Shown here: in pieces, positions 19,452-28,355 of the stretch
How positions within the stretch are numbered: position 1 is the first letter of the stretch
How the letters are laid out: every line of letters begins with the position of its first letter
Source: Bacteroidales bacterium
GTDB taxonomy: Bacteria; Bacteroidota; Bacteroidia; Bacteroidales; UBA932
DNA length: 64,000 bases
Assembly: GCA_016282145.1 (NCBI GenBank)
Contig: JAEEJZ010000060.1
Span: forward strand, 1 to 64,000
Direction: 5' to 3'
Program-made: the position numbers and the translations under genes
Notes under the pieces: model-generated
The model's input: the letters and a program-made list of their open reading frames with translations, nothing else
Told to the model about the DNA's origin: nothing
The model's database searches: none

Positions 19452-20714
19452 ATGAAACGGCTTCTTTTGATTTTCATCTTTGCCGCCCTGTGCGGAGCCT
19501 GCAAGGAAACCCTGCCTGATTTTCCCGAAGTGGGAGAACCTTATGCCGTGACGAGCGGCCCGCACGACCATTTCCTGGCCAATTATTTCGGGCTCAATGC
19601 CTGGAGTCCGGACGGGCGCTACCTGGCCGTCCTGGAGACGGATGTCAACGGCCGTCTGGCCGTAGAAGGCGAAGAGGCCACCATCGCCCTGGTAGACCTC
19701 AAGGACGGGAACAAACTCATTCCCATCGCAAAGACCCCCTGCTGGAACTTCCAGGAAGCCACGATGTTCCACTGGCTGCCCTGGGAAGACGGGGCCTGCA
19801 TCTACAATGACTGCCGATACGGAAAGTTCGTTTCTGTCATCTATAATTGGAAGACCGGTGCGGAACGGGTCATCCCCTATCCCGTCAGTGCAGTCTCCGC
19901 GGACGGCCTGCAGGCCGTTTCGATCAACTATGCCCGCCTGCGTCTCTGCCGGCCCGATTACGGTTATGCCGGAAGCGGACAGGATCCGCTGCGCGAGCAG
20001 GTTTGGCCGGAAAACGACGGACTCTATCTGGTGAACCTGCGCACCGGGGAAGGGCGGCTGATCCTTTCAATCAAGGACGCGCAGCCCCTGATGCCCGCCA
20101 TCAACGGGCCTGACGGATTCGCCTACTTCTGCCACACCGTCTTCAGCAAGAACGCCAAGAAAATCTTTTTCCTGGCCCGGACCGTGGAAGACCTGGACAA
20201 GCAGGTTGCACAGTTCGGCATCGTCAGGGTCTGGGATACGGCTTCGTTCACCATCGATACGGATGGCGGCAATCTGCGGCGCTGCTTCCCCGATGGCTGG
20301 AGAGGCTCCCACTTCAACTGGCTGGACGACGAGACCCTGACCGTGACGGCTCGATGGGATGGCGGAGGATGCTGGTCCCATACGGTATTCAAAGTAGGTG
20401 ACGAGGCCAATGTCCGCCACCTGGCACCCGGCATCATGGACTGGGACGGGCACTGCATCTTCTCCCCCGACGGGAAATTCATCTCCTCCGAGGGCTACTG
20501 GAACAAGGATGGCTACCGCAGTTGGGTGCTGCTGCGCCTGGAAGACGAGGCCCTCATCTCCCTGGGACGCTTTTACGTTCCGGACGATTACAAGGAACAA
20601 TATTCCCGCTGCGACCTGCACGCCCGCTGGCGTCCCGACGGCAGCCAACTGGCTTTCAATTCCGTGCATGAGGGCAGCCGACAGGTCTATCTGCGGGATG
20701 TAAAATGGAAATGA
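19452..20714 (+). CDS. Beta-propeller lipoprotein, TolB/WD40-like (possible lyase-type propeller)
   Basis: A 420-residue lipoprotein (lipobox CGAC near residue 18). The sequence repeats strands of the type AWSPDGRYLAVLE, CIFSPDGKFISSEG and HARWRPDGSQLAFNS, typical of PD40/TolB-like six- or seven-bladed propellers. The ending DLHARWRPDG...VYLRDVKW resembles oligogalacturonate-lyase-type (PL22) propellers, but I cannot identify a convincing catalytic set, so an enzymatic role is speculative; substrate binding is equally possible. It sits inside the glycosidase run, 3 bases after the GH39-like gene, and overlaps the GH2 gene by ATGA. Confidence 0.6.
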   Translation: MKRLLLIFIFAALCGACKETLPDFPEVGEPYAVTSGPHDHFLANYFGLNAWSPDGRYLAVLETDVNGRLAVEGEEATIALVDLKDGNKLIPIAKTPCWNFQEATMFHWLPWEDGACIYNDCRYGKFVSVIYNWKTGAERVIPYPVSAVSADGLQAVSINYARLRLCRPDYGYAGSGQDPLREQVWPENDGLYLVNLRTGEGRLILSIKDAQPLMPAINGPDGFAYFCHTVFSKNAKKIFFLARTVEDLDKQVAQFGIVRVWDTASFTIDTDGGNLRRCFPDGWRGSHFNWLDDETLTVTARWDGGGCWSHTVFKVGDEANVRHLAPGIMDWDGHCIFSPDGKFISSEGYWNKDGYRSWVLLRLEDEALISLGRFYVPDDYKEQYSRCDLHARWRPDGSQLAFNSVHEGSRQVYLRDVKWK

Positions 20715-22501
20715 GAAAACGACTGACCCTAATTGCACTGCTGCTGGGGACCCTGCTTCCCGCACAGGCTTTCACGCTGACGGAAGGAAGGGAATGCCTT
20801 TCTCTCGGCGGTCCCTGGCATTATATCGTCGATCCGATGGATACCGGCATCTACAAATATCAGATGCAGCTCCAGAAGCCTACGAAGCGTTATTTTGCCG
20901 ACCGCCACTTCTATCAGGACAAGACCCGGCTCATCGAATACGATTTTGACAAGGCGCCGACGCTCCAGGTGCCCGGCGACTGGAACAGCCAGTCCGAGAG
21001 GCTCTATTTCTACGAAGGCAGCCTGTGGTACCGCCGGACAATCGACTTCCGGCCTGTGCCGGGAAAGCGCTGTTTCCTCTACTTCGGGGCCGTCAACTAC
21101 AAGTGCATGGTAGGGCTGAACAACACCATCCTGGGCACGCATAAGGGCGGATTTACGCCTTTCTGGTTTGAGGTGACCGATGTCCTGAAGGAAGGCGAAA
21201 ACAGTCTGATTCTCTGGGTGAACAATACCCGCGGGACAGATGAAGTGCCCACGCTCAACTTTGACTGGTGGAACTACGGCGGCATTACACGCGAGCCGTT
21301 GCTGGTCAGCGTCCCCCAGACCTTTATCCGCGACTATCGCGTGCGCTTCGACGGATCCGAAATCGCCGTTTCCGTCTTTCTTGACGGCGGCAGCGGAAGC
21401 GTTACGCTGGAAATTCCCGAACTGGGGCTCAGGAAGAAAGCCTGCGGCGGAAAAGACGGCGTGGCTGAATTCCGTTTCAAGGCTTCCCCGGAGCGCTGGT
21501 CTCCGGAGCATCCGAGGCTGTACGACATTCATCTCCGCTGCGGCGATGATGCGCTCAAAGACCGCATCGGCTTCCGGACTGTGCGGGCGGAGGGTGAGCA
21601 GATTCTGCTCAACGACAAGCCCGTATTCCTTCGGGGTGTCGCCGTGCACGATGAGACCGTCAGCCCTAATCCCGGCCGCTGTCGCAACGAAGAGGAAGTA
21701 CGTGCCCTGCTGGAGCTGGCGAAGGACCTGGGCTGCAACTTCCTCCGACTGGCACACTATCCGCACAGCGAGCAGATGGTACGCCTGGCCGAAGAGATGG
21801 GCTTCCTGCTTTGGGAGGAAATCCCCTGCTACTGGAATATCAACTGGGCTTCAGAGGAGACCTATGCCAATGCCGAGAACCAGCTTGTGGAGATGATTAC
21901 GCGTGATTACAACCGCGCCGCCACCATCATCTGGTCCGTCGCCAACGAAACGCCGCTTACTTCCGAGCGGATGTCCTTCCTGAGCAAACTCATCGACAAG
22001 ACCAGGGAGATGGATCCCACGCGGCTGGTGAGCGCCGCCATCCAGAAGGAAAAACCGGACCTCTACCATCCGGTCATCGCGGATGAACTCGCCAAGCTGA
22101 CCGACCTCGTCAGTTTCAACCAGTATATCGGCTGGTACGACGGAAAACCCGCCGACTGCGACTCTGTCCGATGGACCGTTCCCTCCGGGAAACCCGTCGT
22201 CATCAGCGAATTCGGCGGCGGTGCGCTCTATGGGAATCACGGCAGCGAAGCGGAACTGTTCACGGAAGAATACCTCGCTGAGGTGTACCGCAAGCAATTG
22301 CCGATGATTATGGGGATCCCGGGAATCAGCGGGATGAGTCCCTGGTGCCTGAAAGATTTCCGCTCCCCAAAGCGGCCGCTGACCGGCATCCAGGACGACT
22401 TCAACCGCAAAGGGCTGGTCGACGAGCAGGGACGCCGCAAGATGGCGTTCTTCGTGATGCAGGATTTCTACCGCGCCAAAGCGGCAGGCCTTTCTCAATA
22501 A
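20711..22501 (+). CDS. GH2 family glycosidase (beta-glucuronidase/beta-galactosidase type)
   Basis: A 596-residue retaining exo-beta-glycosidase. The ATG at 20711 is preferred because it makes the same ATGA overlap seen elsewhere in this operon; the track's ATG at 20705 is the alternative and adds two residues. It has a signal peptide (ending near PAQAF), an N-terminal sugar-binding sandwich (PGDWNSQSERLYFYEGSLWY), an immunoglobulin-like middle domain (WSPEHPRLYDIHL), and a TIM barrel from about 300 (RGVAVHDE). The acid/base is Glu413 (IWSVANETP) and the nucleophile Glu500 (VVISEFGGGA). At about 600 residues it is the short beta-glucuronidase-like GH2 type, not the LacZ type. The GNHG and LVDEQGRRKMAF elements near the end fit glucuronidase relatives, but the sugar specificity is not certain. 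Its stop region overlaps the convergent gene by 7 bases. Confidence 0.88.
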   Translation: MRKRLTLIALLLGTLLPAQAFTLTEGRECLSLGGPWHYIVDPMDTGIYKYQMQLQKPTKRYFADRHFYQDKTRLIEYDFDKAPTLQVPGDWNSQSERLYFYEGSLWYRRTIDFRPVPGKRCFLYFGAVNYKCMVGLNNTILGTHKGGFTPFWFEVTDVLKEGENSLILWVNNTRGTDEVPTLNFDWWNYGGITREPLLVSVPQTFIRDYRVRFDGSEIAVSVFLDGGSGSVTLEIPELGLRKKACGGKDGVAEFRFKASPERWSPEHPRLYDIHLRCGDDALKDRIGFRTVRAEGEQILLNDKPVFLRGVAVHDETVSPNPGRCRNEEEVRALLELAKDLGCNFLRLAHYPHSEQMVRLAEEMGFLLWEEIPCYWNINWASEETYANAENQLVEMITRDYNRAATIIWSVANETPLTSERMSFLSKLIDKTREMDPTRLVSAAIQKEKPDLYHPVIADELAKLTDLVSFNQYIGWYDGKPADCDSVRWTVPSGKPVVISEFGGGALYGNHGSEAELFTEEYLAEVYRKQLPMIMGIPGISGMSPWCLKDFRSPKRPLTGIQDDFNRKGLVDEQGRRKMAFFVMQDFYRAKAAGLSQ

Positions 22502-24822
22502 GAAAGTCTGAAAAGTACGGGATAGTGGTCCGAGATGAACTTCACCTCGGGATCATAGACCTTGGTGTCCACCAGATAGGCTTCGGGCTTACCCGCCGTG
22601 TAAAAGATATAGTCGATCAGGGCTGCTGACTTGGACTTCCCAAAGGAATGGAAGGTCTTCAGGCTGGTCGATTCCGTTTCCGGACAGGTCGTACGGGCAT
22701 CATTGAAAATACCCAGGAGCGTCTGGATGGAGGATTCCTCCACGACGTTGTTCAAGTCCCCGACCAGGAAGACCGGAGTAGTGGACGTCCTGAAATCTTG
22801 GCGCCGGATTCCCGTAAGTTTCTCCATCTGCGTGAGCAGGATTTCCACTTCCTCATCCGGAAGTTTGGGATTTTCCTTTACCGACCAACTTATATGGGCC
22901 GAAAAGAACCATAACTTCTTGCCGGGACAGGCCTTTTCTTCCAGATGCGCCCAGGAGACGACAATCGGGCTGTGCTGTCCAAGATGAGTGGAGGCGGTCT
23001 GGGCAGGATCGTCGCTCAGATAGAAGCATCCGTGTCCCAGTTCGCGGAAACGGGCCTTGCGGTACATCAGTCCGACAGCCTCGTCGGAGCTGCGGACCAT
23101 CGGGGCATCCCCGCTGTAACGTCCGGGACAGTAGATGGCCCAGTCTTTGCCGAAATCCTCCACCAGGTCCTTGAATTGGGTCCGGCGCACTTCCTGCAGG
23201 CCCACCAAATCCAGATCGTTCCGGGCATAGAAAGCCTTGACGGCACTTCTGCGTACGGGCCAGGGCTGACCGCCGAATTTGTAATCATAGTCCGGCCGGT
23301 TGTCGTCCAGGAAACGGACATTGAAGGTAGCGACAAGCAGTTTCTCAGCGGGACGGATTACCGTCCTGCCGCGGCGGATGGCATAAGGGTTACCGTTGAT
23401 GAAGAGCGTGTAAGGCTTGTTGCTCTTGACGCGTACGACGCCCTTGTCATAGAGAATATCCGTTTTTATGGCACCGAAAGTGAGTTTCCGGATGCCGTGC
23501 CGGCAGCTCTGATGCAGATTCCAGCGGACCGTGGCCGAGGCGGCATCCACCTCGTAGAAGCCGAGCACGTTTTCGATGAAGAGGGAGATGGGGCCCAGGG
23601 CCGACCAGCCGCAGAAATCGCCCTTCACGGCCTTGACCGCACTGCCGCTGCCGGTTTTCTTGCTGGAGGGTTCGGGACGGCTGGGATTGTAGCACTCCCA
23701 GATGGTATGCGGCTCATACTCCGCATAGGTCCGCCACATATGTTCCAGGATGGCCTCGGAAGTCGTGTTCGCCTCCTCGAAGAAGCCGTATTTTTCCAGC
23801 GCCTTGATGCCCATATAGGCGGTGGGCAGCCAGAGGGAGCCCCGCCAGTAATTGCCGTCGGGATCGAACTGCTCGTCGTCCCGGGCCACGGAAGTCCAGG
23901 GAACGGCGCCGCCGAGTTTGTCGTCCTTCAGGGCGAAATCGACCATGGCCTTCGCCTGTGCCTGGGAAGGGATTTCCGCCAGCATCGGCCAGAAGGAAGC
24001 CGGAGTGAGGATGTGCGTTTTGGACAGGTCGTCTTCGCGGATATCGTAATAGCAACCGTCCTCCGCATCCCAGTAATATTGGTTCACCTTGGCCTTCAGG
24101 TCCTCGTATCTGGCCCTGAACTCCTCTTCGGTAGCGCTGTCGCCGGCAACGCGCGCCAGCCTGGCGATGTACAGTGCGGACAGGGCCTGCTGGGAGATGG
24201 CATCGATCCAGAACATCGGCATGCCGCGCATGCGGGGCGTATTGTCCATTCCGCTCTGCCAGCGGTTCCAGTTGTAGCCTGTCCCCTTGTATTTGATGCG
24301 CACGCCGTCCCGGCTGATGGGGAAGGAGAACTGCGTATCGTGGTCTATCGTATTGAAGAAATCGAAATGTTTCTGCAGGAAGCGCTTTTCACAGAGCAGC
24401 TTGCGGATATGCGCCGTGTCGTCCGTAAACTTGAAATAATCGCTTTCCACCCAGGCGAAGAAGGGCGGGTTGTCCGGATGTTGGACGCTGATGGGAGAGC
24501 CGGCGTTCTCGTGGAGGGTGTAGTAGAAATTGTCCAGCGTCTGGATGCCGGGGAATTCCTTCGGGGCATATTTGCAGAACATCACCATGAATTCCGAATC
24601 CCAGATCCAGATGGCGTCGTCACGGAAACCCTCGTCCATATAGCGGGGCTGCACGAGTCCCGGCTGGTATTTGATATGGGCACGCGCCTGTTCCCAGGCG
24701 GTCCAGTACAGGTCTACATATTCAGGCTTCGCGTCAAAAACCGGCACAGGAATGTTCCGGGAGCCCGCATTCAGTGCCAGGCAGCCCAGAAAGGCGCTGA
24801 GGGCAAGGAAGATTTTTCTCAT
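22495..24822 (-). CDS. Fusion: GH63/MGH1-like glycosidase + C-terminal EEP domain
   Basis: A 775-residue protein with a signal peptide (ending near LNAGS). Residues about 25-495 are an (alpha/alpha)6-barrel glycosidase of the GH63/mannosylglycerate-hydrolase-like type: DDAIWIWDSEFM, Asp193 in WQSGMDNTPRM, LWLPTAYMG, and Glu376 in TIWECYNP, matching the Asp/Glu pair of clan GH-G. From about 508 an EEP domain begins (LVATFNVRF) with GLQEVR, SAHISWS, VGDLNN, IDYIF and SDHYPVLF, all key residues present. Joining a glycosidase to an EEP phosphodiesterase fold in one chain is unusual and ties the EEP activity to glycan degradation. It lies on the opposite strand but converges on, and slightly overlaps, the GH2 gene, so it is clearly part of PUL 1. 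Confidence 0.85.
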   Translation of the reverse strand: MRKIFLALSAFLGCLALNAGSRNIPVPVFDAKPEYVDLYWTAWEQARAHIKYQPGLVQPRYMDEGFRDDAIWIWDSEFMVMFCKYAPKEFPGIQTLDNFYYTLHENAGSPISVQHPDNPPFFAWVESDYFKFTDDTAHIRKLLCEKRFLQKHFDFFNTIDHDTQFSFPISRDGVRIKYKGTGYNWNRWQSGMDNTPRMRGMPMFWIDAISQQALSALYIARLARVAGDSATEEEFRARYEDLKAKVNQYYWDAEDGCYYDIREDDLSKTHILTPASFWPMLAEIPSQAQAKAMVDFALKDDKLGGAVPWTSVARDDEQFDPDGNYWRGSLWLPTAYMGIKALEKYGFFEEANTTSEAILEHMWRTYAEYEPHTIWECYNPSRPEPSSKKTGSGSAVKAVKGDFCGWSALGPISLFIENVLGFYEVDAASATVRWNLHQSCRHGIRKLTFGAIKTDILYDKGVVRVKSNKPYTLFINGNPYAIRRGRTVIRPAEKLLVATFNVRFLDDNRPDYDYKFGGQPWPVRRSAVKAFYARNDLDLVGLQEVRRTQFKDLVEDFGKDWAIYCPGRYSGDAPMVRSSDEAVGLMYRKARFRELGHGCFYLSDDPAQTASTHLGQHSPIVVSWAHLEEKACPGKKLWFFSAHISWSVKENPKLPDEEVEILLTQMEKLTGIRRQDFRTSTTPVFLVGDLNNVVEESSIQTLLGIFNDARTTCPETESTSLKTFHSFGKSKSAALIDYIFYTAGKPEAYLVDTKVYDPEVKFISDHYPVLFRLSY

Positions 24823-24903
24823 GACTTACAATTATAATCAATTTTGTTCGGGAAACTGTCAAACTATCCCGGAATTGATTGTCGTTATTCCGTAAAAAAA
24901 TCC

Positions 24904-24911
24904 TATTTTTG
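24904..24911 (+). promoter_or_regulatory. -7 box for the MFS permease gene
   Basis: TATTTTTG matches TAnnTTTG and lies 29 bases before the ATG at 24941. A weak TTG stands about 22 bases upstream. The 118-base divergent gap (24823-24940) must also hold the promoter of the GH63-EEP gene, for which I see no good box. Confidence 0.5.
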
Positions 24912-24940
24912 TGAATACGAAAAACTAATCTACCTCTACC

Positions 24941-26212
24941 ATGAACAAATCCAATATCGGCTTCCGCCTTATCGTGATGAATTTCCTGGAGTTCGCCGCC
25001 TGGGGCGCCTACCTTACCTCCATGGGCAGTTTCCTCGCAAGCGCCGGCTTCGGACCGCAGATCTGGCTTTTCTTTGCTACGCAGGGTTTCGTTTCGATTT
25101 TCATGCCCGCGCTGATGGGCATCATCGCCGATAAATGGATTCCCGCGCAGAAGGTGCTTTCGCTTTGCCAGGGCCTTGCCGGTATGGCGATGCTGGCTGC
25201 CGGCTGGTATGCGATGAACGCCGGCGCAGGCATCCAGTTCGGAATGTTCTATGCCCTCTATACGCTCAGCGTCGCTTTTTATATGCCCACGATCGCCATC
25301 TCCAACGCTGTGGCATACAATGCATTGGAGAAGGCCGGGAAGGATCCGGTCAAGGCGTTCCCGCCCATCCGCGTATTCGGGACGGTGGGATTCATCGCCA
25401 CGATGCTCTTCGTGAATTTCATGCGCGGTGCCGACGGCGTGCAGTTCCAGCATACCTACAACCAGTTCTTCGTATCGGGCATCCTCAGCCTCGTCCTCGC
25501 CGCCTATGCGCTGACCCTGCCCGACTGCCCCTGCAAGCCGAAGAGCGAAGGCAGCCAGTCCTTTGCCGAAGCGACCGGCCTCAGCGCTTTCCGCCTGTTC
25601 AAGGACAGACAGTTCGCCATTTTCTTTATTTTCTCGATGTTGCTGGGCGCATCCCTGCAGATTACCAACGGCTACGCCAACACCTTCATTACCTCTTTCA
25701 AGGAGAATCCTGCCTTCTCGAGCGCCTGGGGCGCCCACAATGCCAATGCGCTGATTTCCCTGAGCCAGGTATCCGAAACGCTCTGCATCCTGCTGATTCC
25801 TTTCTTTATGAAGAAATTCGGCATCAAGAAAGTGATGCTCATCGCCATGTTCGCCTGGGTATTCCGCTTCGGCTTCTTCGGCGCGGGCAATCCCGGCAGC
25901 GGCGTGTGGATGTTCGTGCTGAGCTGCCTCGTTTACGGCGTGGCCTTCGACTTCTTCAACATCTCCGGCTCACTCTTCGTCAACGAGAATACGGACAAGG
26001 ACATCCGTTCCTCTGCACAGGGACTCTTTATGCTGATGACGAACGGACTCGGCGCCTCGATCGGCACCTGGGCCGCCGGCAAGGTGGTGAACTACTATGT
26101 CTATAACGCTGCGACACCGTCATGGAGTACCGCGTGGTATATCTTTGCGGCTTACTCGCTGCTCGTCGGCGTACTTTTCTCCATCCTCTTCAAAGATCCG
26201 CAGAAAGCCTAG
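24941..26212 (+). CDS. MFS permease, nucleoside:H+ symporter-like (NupG type)
   Basis: A 423-residue inner-membrane transporter with about 12 predicted hydrophobic helices. The N-terminus (LIVMNFLEFAAWGAYLTSMGSFL), the loop ALMGIIADKWIPAQ, the SNAVAYNALEKAG stretch and PPIRVFGTVGFI are the pattern of the nucleoside:H+ symporter (NHS/NupG) group. In Bacteroidota, relatives of this group are often annotated as nucleoside permeases but also occur in glycan loci. The position beside PUL 1 suggests uptake of the final product of that locus, which could be a nucleoside-like or sugar compound given the EEP domains (inference). It ends 50 bases before potD, which converges on it; I see no terminator in that gap. 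Confidence 0.85.
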   Translation: MNKSNIGFRLIVMNFLEFAAWGAYLTSMGSFLASAGFGPQIWLFFATQGFVSIFMPALMGIIADKWIPAQKVLSLCQGLAGMAMLAAGWYAMNAGAGIQFGMFYALYTLSVAFYMPTIAISNAVAYNALEKAGKDPVKAFPPIRVFGTVGFIATMLFVNFMRGADGVQFQHTYNQFFVSGILSLVLAAYALTLPDCPCKPKSEGSQSFAEATGLSAFRLFKDRQFAIFFIFSMLLGASLQITNGYANTFITSFKENPAFSSAWGAHNANALISLSQVSETLCILLIPFFMKKFGIKKVMLIAMFAWVFRFGFFGAGNPGSGVWMFVLSCLVYGVAFDFFNISGSLFVNENTDKDIRSSAQGLFMLMTNGLGASIGTWAAGKVVNYYVYNAATPSWSTAWYIFAAYSLLVGVLFSILFKDPQKA

Positions 26213-26262
26213 TTGCTTCGAGCGATAAGTGGTTGCAGGATATTTTTGTGATGCAGCTCCGG

Positions 26263-27555
26263 TTATTTGCGGCGGGAGCGGCGGCGGTGTGAAGACTTCC
26301 TGCGCGAGGCGACGAGCGCCGCGAGCGCGGCGATGGCCGAAATGGCGATGATGATGAAGGTCCAGTCGGAGGCATTGTCGCCCTTGACCCGCGACCACAT
26401 CGCCAGCAGTTTGTCCGTATCGGCACCCCAGTCGTGCTCCAGCGCACAGCGCTCGATGACGGCGCGGTCCGGATAGAGCGCGGGATTCACCCGCACGCTA
26501 TCCATTCCGGGGAAGAAATAACTGAGGTCCACCGGATCATAGGACTCGTCAATCTGGGATTCCAGCACCTCAATGGCTCCGTTGGCAGAGACATAGCCGG
26601 TCTCCTCCATATTGCGGATGGCGATGTCCGGACGGCACATAAAGTCGATGAACCAGGTCGCCGCCTTGGTATTGCGGGCATATTTGGGAATCACCCAGCC
26701 GTCGAACCATACGGTACTCCCCTCTTCCGGGACGATGTAATCCAGGTTGACGCCCACCTCGGCCGCCTCTTCGATGGCCCATACCGCATCACCGCTCCAG
26801 TTCAGGGACACCACGCCGCGGCCCTTGGTCATCTGTTCCTTGCCGAAATCGGCCTCCCAGCCCAGGACGCCCTCTTTGACCTCACGAAGATAGTTCTCCA
26901 CATCGGCGATGGACGCATCGGAAGAATCGTACATCAGGTCCTGAAGGGTAATCGTCCCCTCCTGCAGCTCCTTCTGCCTCAGATAGATAAGCACAGGGCC
27001 ATAGACATCGCGCGGAGCGTCTTTGATCAGCACGCGTCCGGCATACTTGGGATTGCGGATAACATCCCAGGTTGAAGCATCTTCCACACTGACCTCATCC
27101 GTGTTGTAGATGATACCGGTCGTTCCCCACATATAGGCCACGGAATAGTCGTTGGCGTCGATGTCCGGATTGAATTCCCGGAATACACTCTGGATGTAGG
27201 GAGACCTGTTCAGGGAGATGTAATTGATGGAATCCGGAATGGACGCGAAATCCAGGGGCAGGAGCAGCCCGTCATTGAGCATACGCTCGGTGATATAGTC
27301 GGAAGGACAGATCACATCGAAGTCCTCGTGGCCTTTCGCAATCTTGGAGAGCATCGTCTCGTTGACGTCGAAGGTCTGGTAGACGACGTGGATTTCTTCT
27401 CCGGTCTGTTCCTGATACCACTGTTCAAACTCGGGAATCACCGATTCGTCGATGTAGTCGGACCAGTTGTACACTTTGAGGAGTTTCGCGCGGTCGCTGC
27501 CGCAGGATACCGCCAGGACGGCGAAGGCCGCCAGCAGGAAGGACTTGATTTTCAT
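26263..27555 (-). CDS. potD: Polyamine ABC transporter substrate-binding lipoprotein PotD, with C-terminal TM tail
   Basis: The spermidine/putrescine-binding component. It has a lipobox (LAVSC near residue 18), then the PotD/PotF fold: LLKVYNWSDYIDESVIPEFE, the DVICPSDYITERM strand, YMWGTTGIIYN, and the WFDGWVIPKYARN hinge region. The protein is 430 residues, longer than the usual 340-370, because after the binding domain a spacer leads to a hydrophobic helix (WTFIIIAISAIAALAALVA) and a very basic tail (SRRKSSHRRRSRRK). It is therefore predicted to be anchored at both ends, by lipid and by a C-terminal membrane helix with a cytoplasmic tail. Its ATG overlaps the potC stop (ATGA). Confidence 0.92.
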   Translation of the reverse strand: MKIKSFLLAAFAVLAVSCGSDRAKLLKVYNWSDYIDESVIPEFEQWYQEQTGEEIHVVYQTFDVNETMLSKIAKGHEDFDVICPSDYITERMLNDGLLLPLDFASIPDSINYISLNRSPYIQSVFREFNPDIDANDYSVAYMWGTTGIIYNTDEVSVEDASTWDVIRNPKYAGRVLIKDAPRDVYGPVLIYLRQKELQEGTITLQDLMYDSSDASIADVENYLREVKEGVLGWEADFGKEQMTKGRGVVSLNWSGDAVWAIEEAAEVGVNLDYIVPEEGSTVWFDGWVIPKYARNTKAATWFIDFMCRPDIAIRNMEETGYVSANGAIEVLESQIDESYDPVDLSYFFPGMDSVRVNPALYPDRAVIERCALEHDWGADTDKLLAMWSRVKGDNASDWTFIIIAISAIAALAALVASRRKSSHRRRSRRK

Positions 27556-28355
27556 TCTTTATCGCTATTCTTGGATTGACGTATATTGATGAAGAGCAGG
27601 ACCGCGAGGACCAGCAGGAAGAGGATGGTCATCAGCGGCTTGAGCTCCGGGGTAAGGCCCCCTTTGCGCGCATCGGCGTAAATATAGGTGGAAAGGGTAT
27701 CCAGGCCGATGGTGCCGCGGGTAAAGAAGGTGACGGCAAAATCGTCCAGGCTCATGGTAAAGGACAGGATGAAGCCGGAGATCATTCCGGGGCGCAGGGC
27801 GGGCACCAGCACCTTCCAGAGCGCCTGTGCGGGGGTCGCCCCCAGATCCAGCGCCGCCTCATAGACATTGGGGTTCATCTGGCTCAGTTTGGGCAGCACG
27901 TTCAGCACCACATAGGGCGTGCAGAAGGTGATGTGCGCCAGGATGACCGTCAGGTAACCCTGTGAGATGTGCAGGAATACGAACAGCAGGAAAAGCGACA
28001 CACCGGTGATGATATCCGGATTGATCATCGGGATATTGTTCAGGAAGGTCAGCGTCCGGCGCCTGCGGCCCTTCATATTGAAGATGCCGATGGCCGCAAG
28101 CGTCCCAAGCACCGTCGCGACGGCGGAGGCGGCCAGAGCGATGAGCAGCGTATTCTGCACCGCGGACAGCAGGCCGGAAGAGTTCTGCATCGATCCGGTA
28201 AAGAGGTTCTGGTACAACTGCACGGAGAAGCCGGTCCAGTTGCCCAGGCTCTTCGCTTCCGTGAAGGAGAAGATGGCGATGAAGACGATCGGGGCATAGA
28301 GCACGATCAGCAGCAGCCAGATATAGACTCGCGCAGCAAAGGTCTTAACTTTCAT
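27552..28355 (-). CDS. potC: Polyamine ABC transporter permease PotC
   Basis: A 267-residue inner-membrane permease of the PotC type with six hydrophobic segments. It carries the EAA loop that docks the ATPase (YEAALDLGATPAQALWKVLVPALRPG), and the following segment GFILSFTMSLDDFAVTFF is characteristic of PotC. It overlaps potB by 11 bases and potD by 4, so the operon is tightly coupled. Confidence 0.94.
   Translation of the reverse strand: MKVKTFAARVYIWLLLIVLYAPIVFIAIFSFTEAKSLGNWTGFSVQLYQNLFTGSMQNSSGLLSAVQNTLLIALAASAVATVLGTLAAIGIFNMKGRRRRTLTFLNNIPMINPDIITGVSLFLLFVFLHISQGYLTVILAHITFCTPYVVLNVLPKLSQMNPNVYEAALDLGATPAQALWKVLVPALRPGMISGFILSFTMSLDDFAVTFFTRGTIGLDTLSTYIYADARKGGLTPELKPLMTILFLLVLAVLLFINIRQSKNSDKE

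Noticed and set aside
22945-24837. 630-residue plus-strand ORF antisense to the GH63-EEP gene
   Set aside because: The minus-strand frame has both catalytic sets; the plus-strand translation is featureless.
26213-26262. Gap between the convergent permease and potD genes, examined for a terminator
   Set aside because: No stem with a T-run on either strand could be seen.
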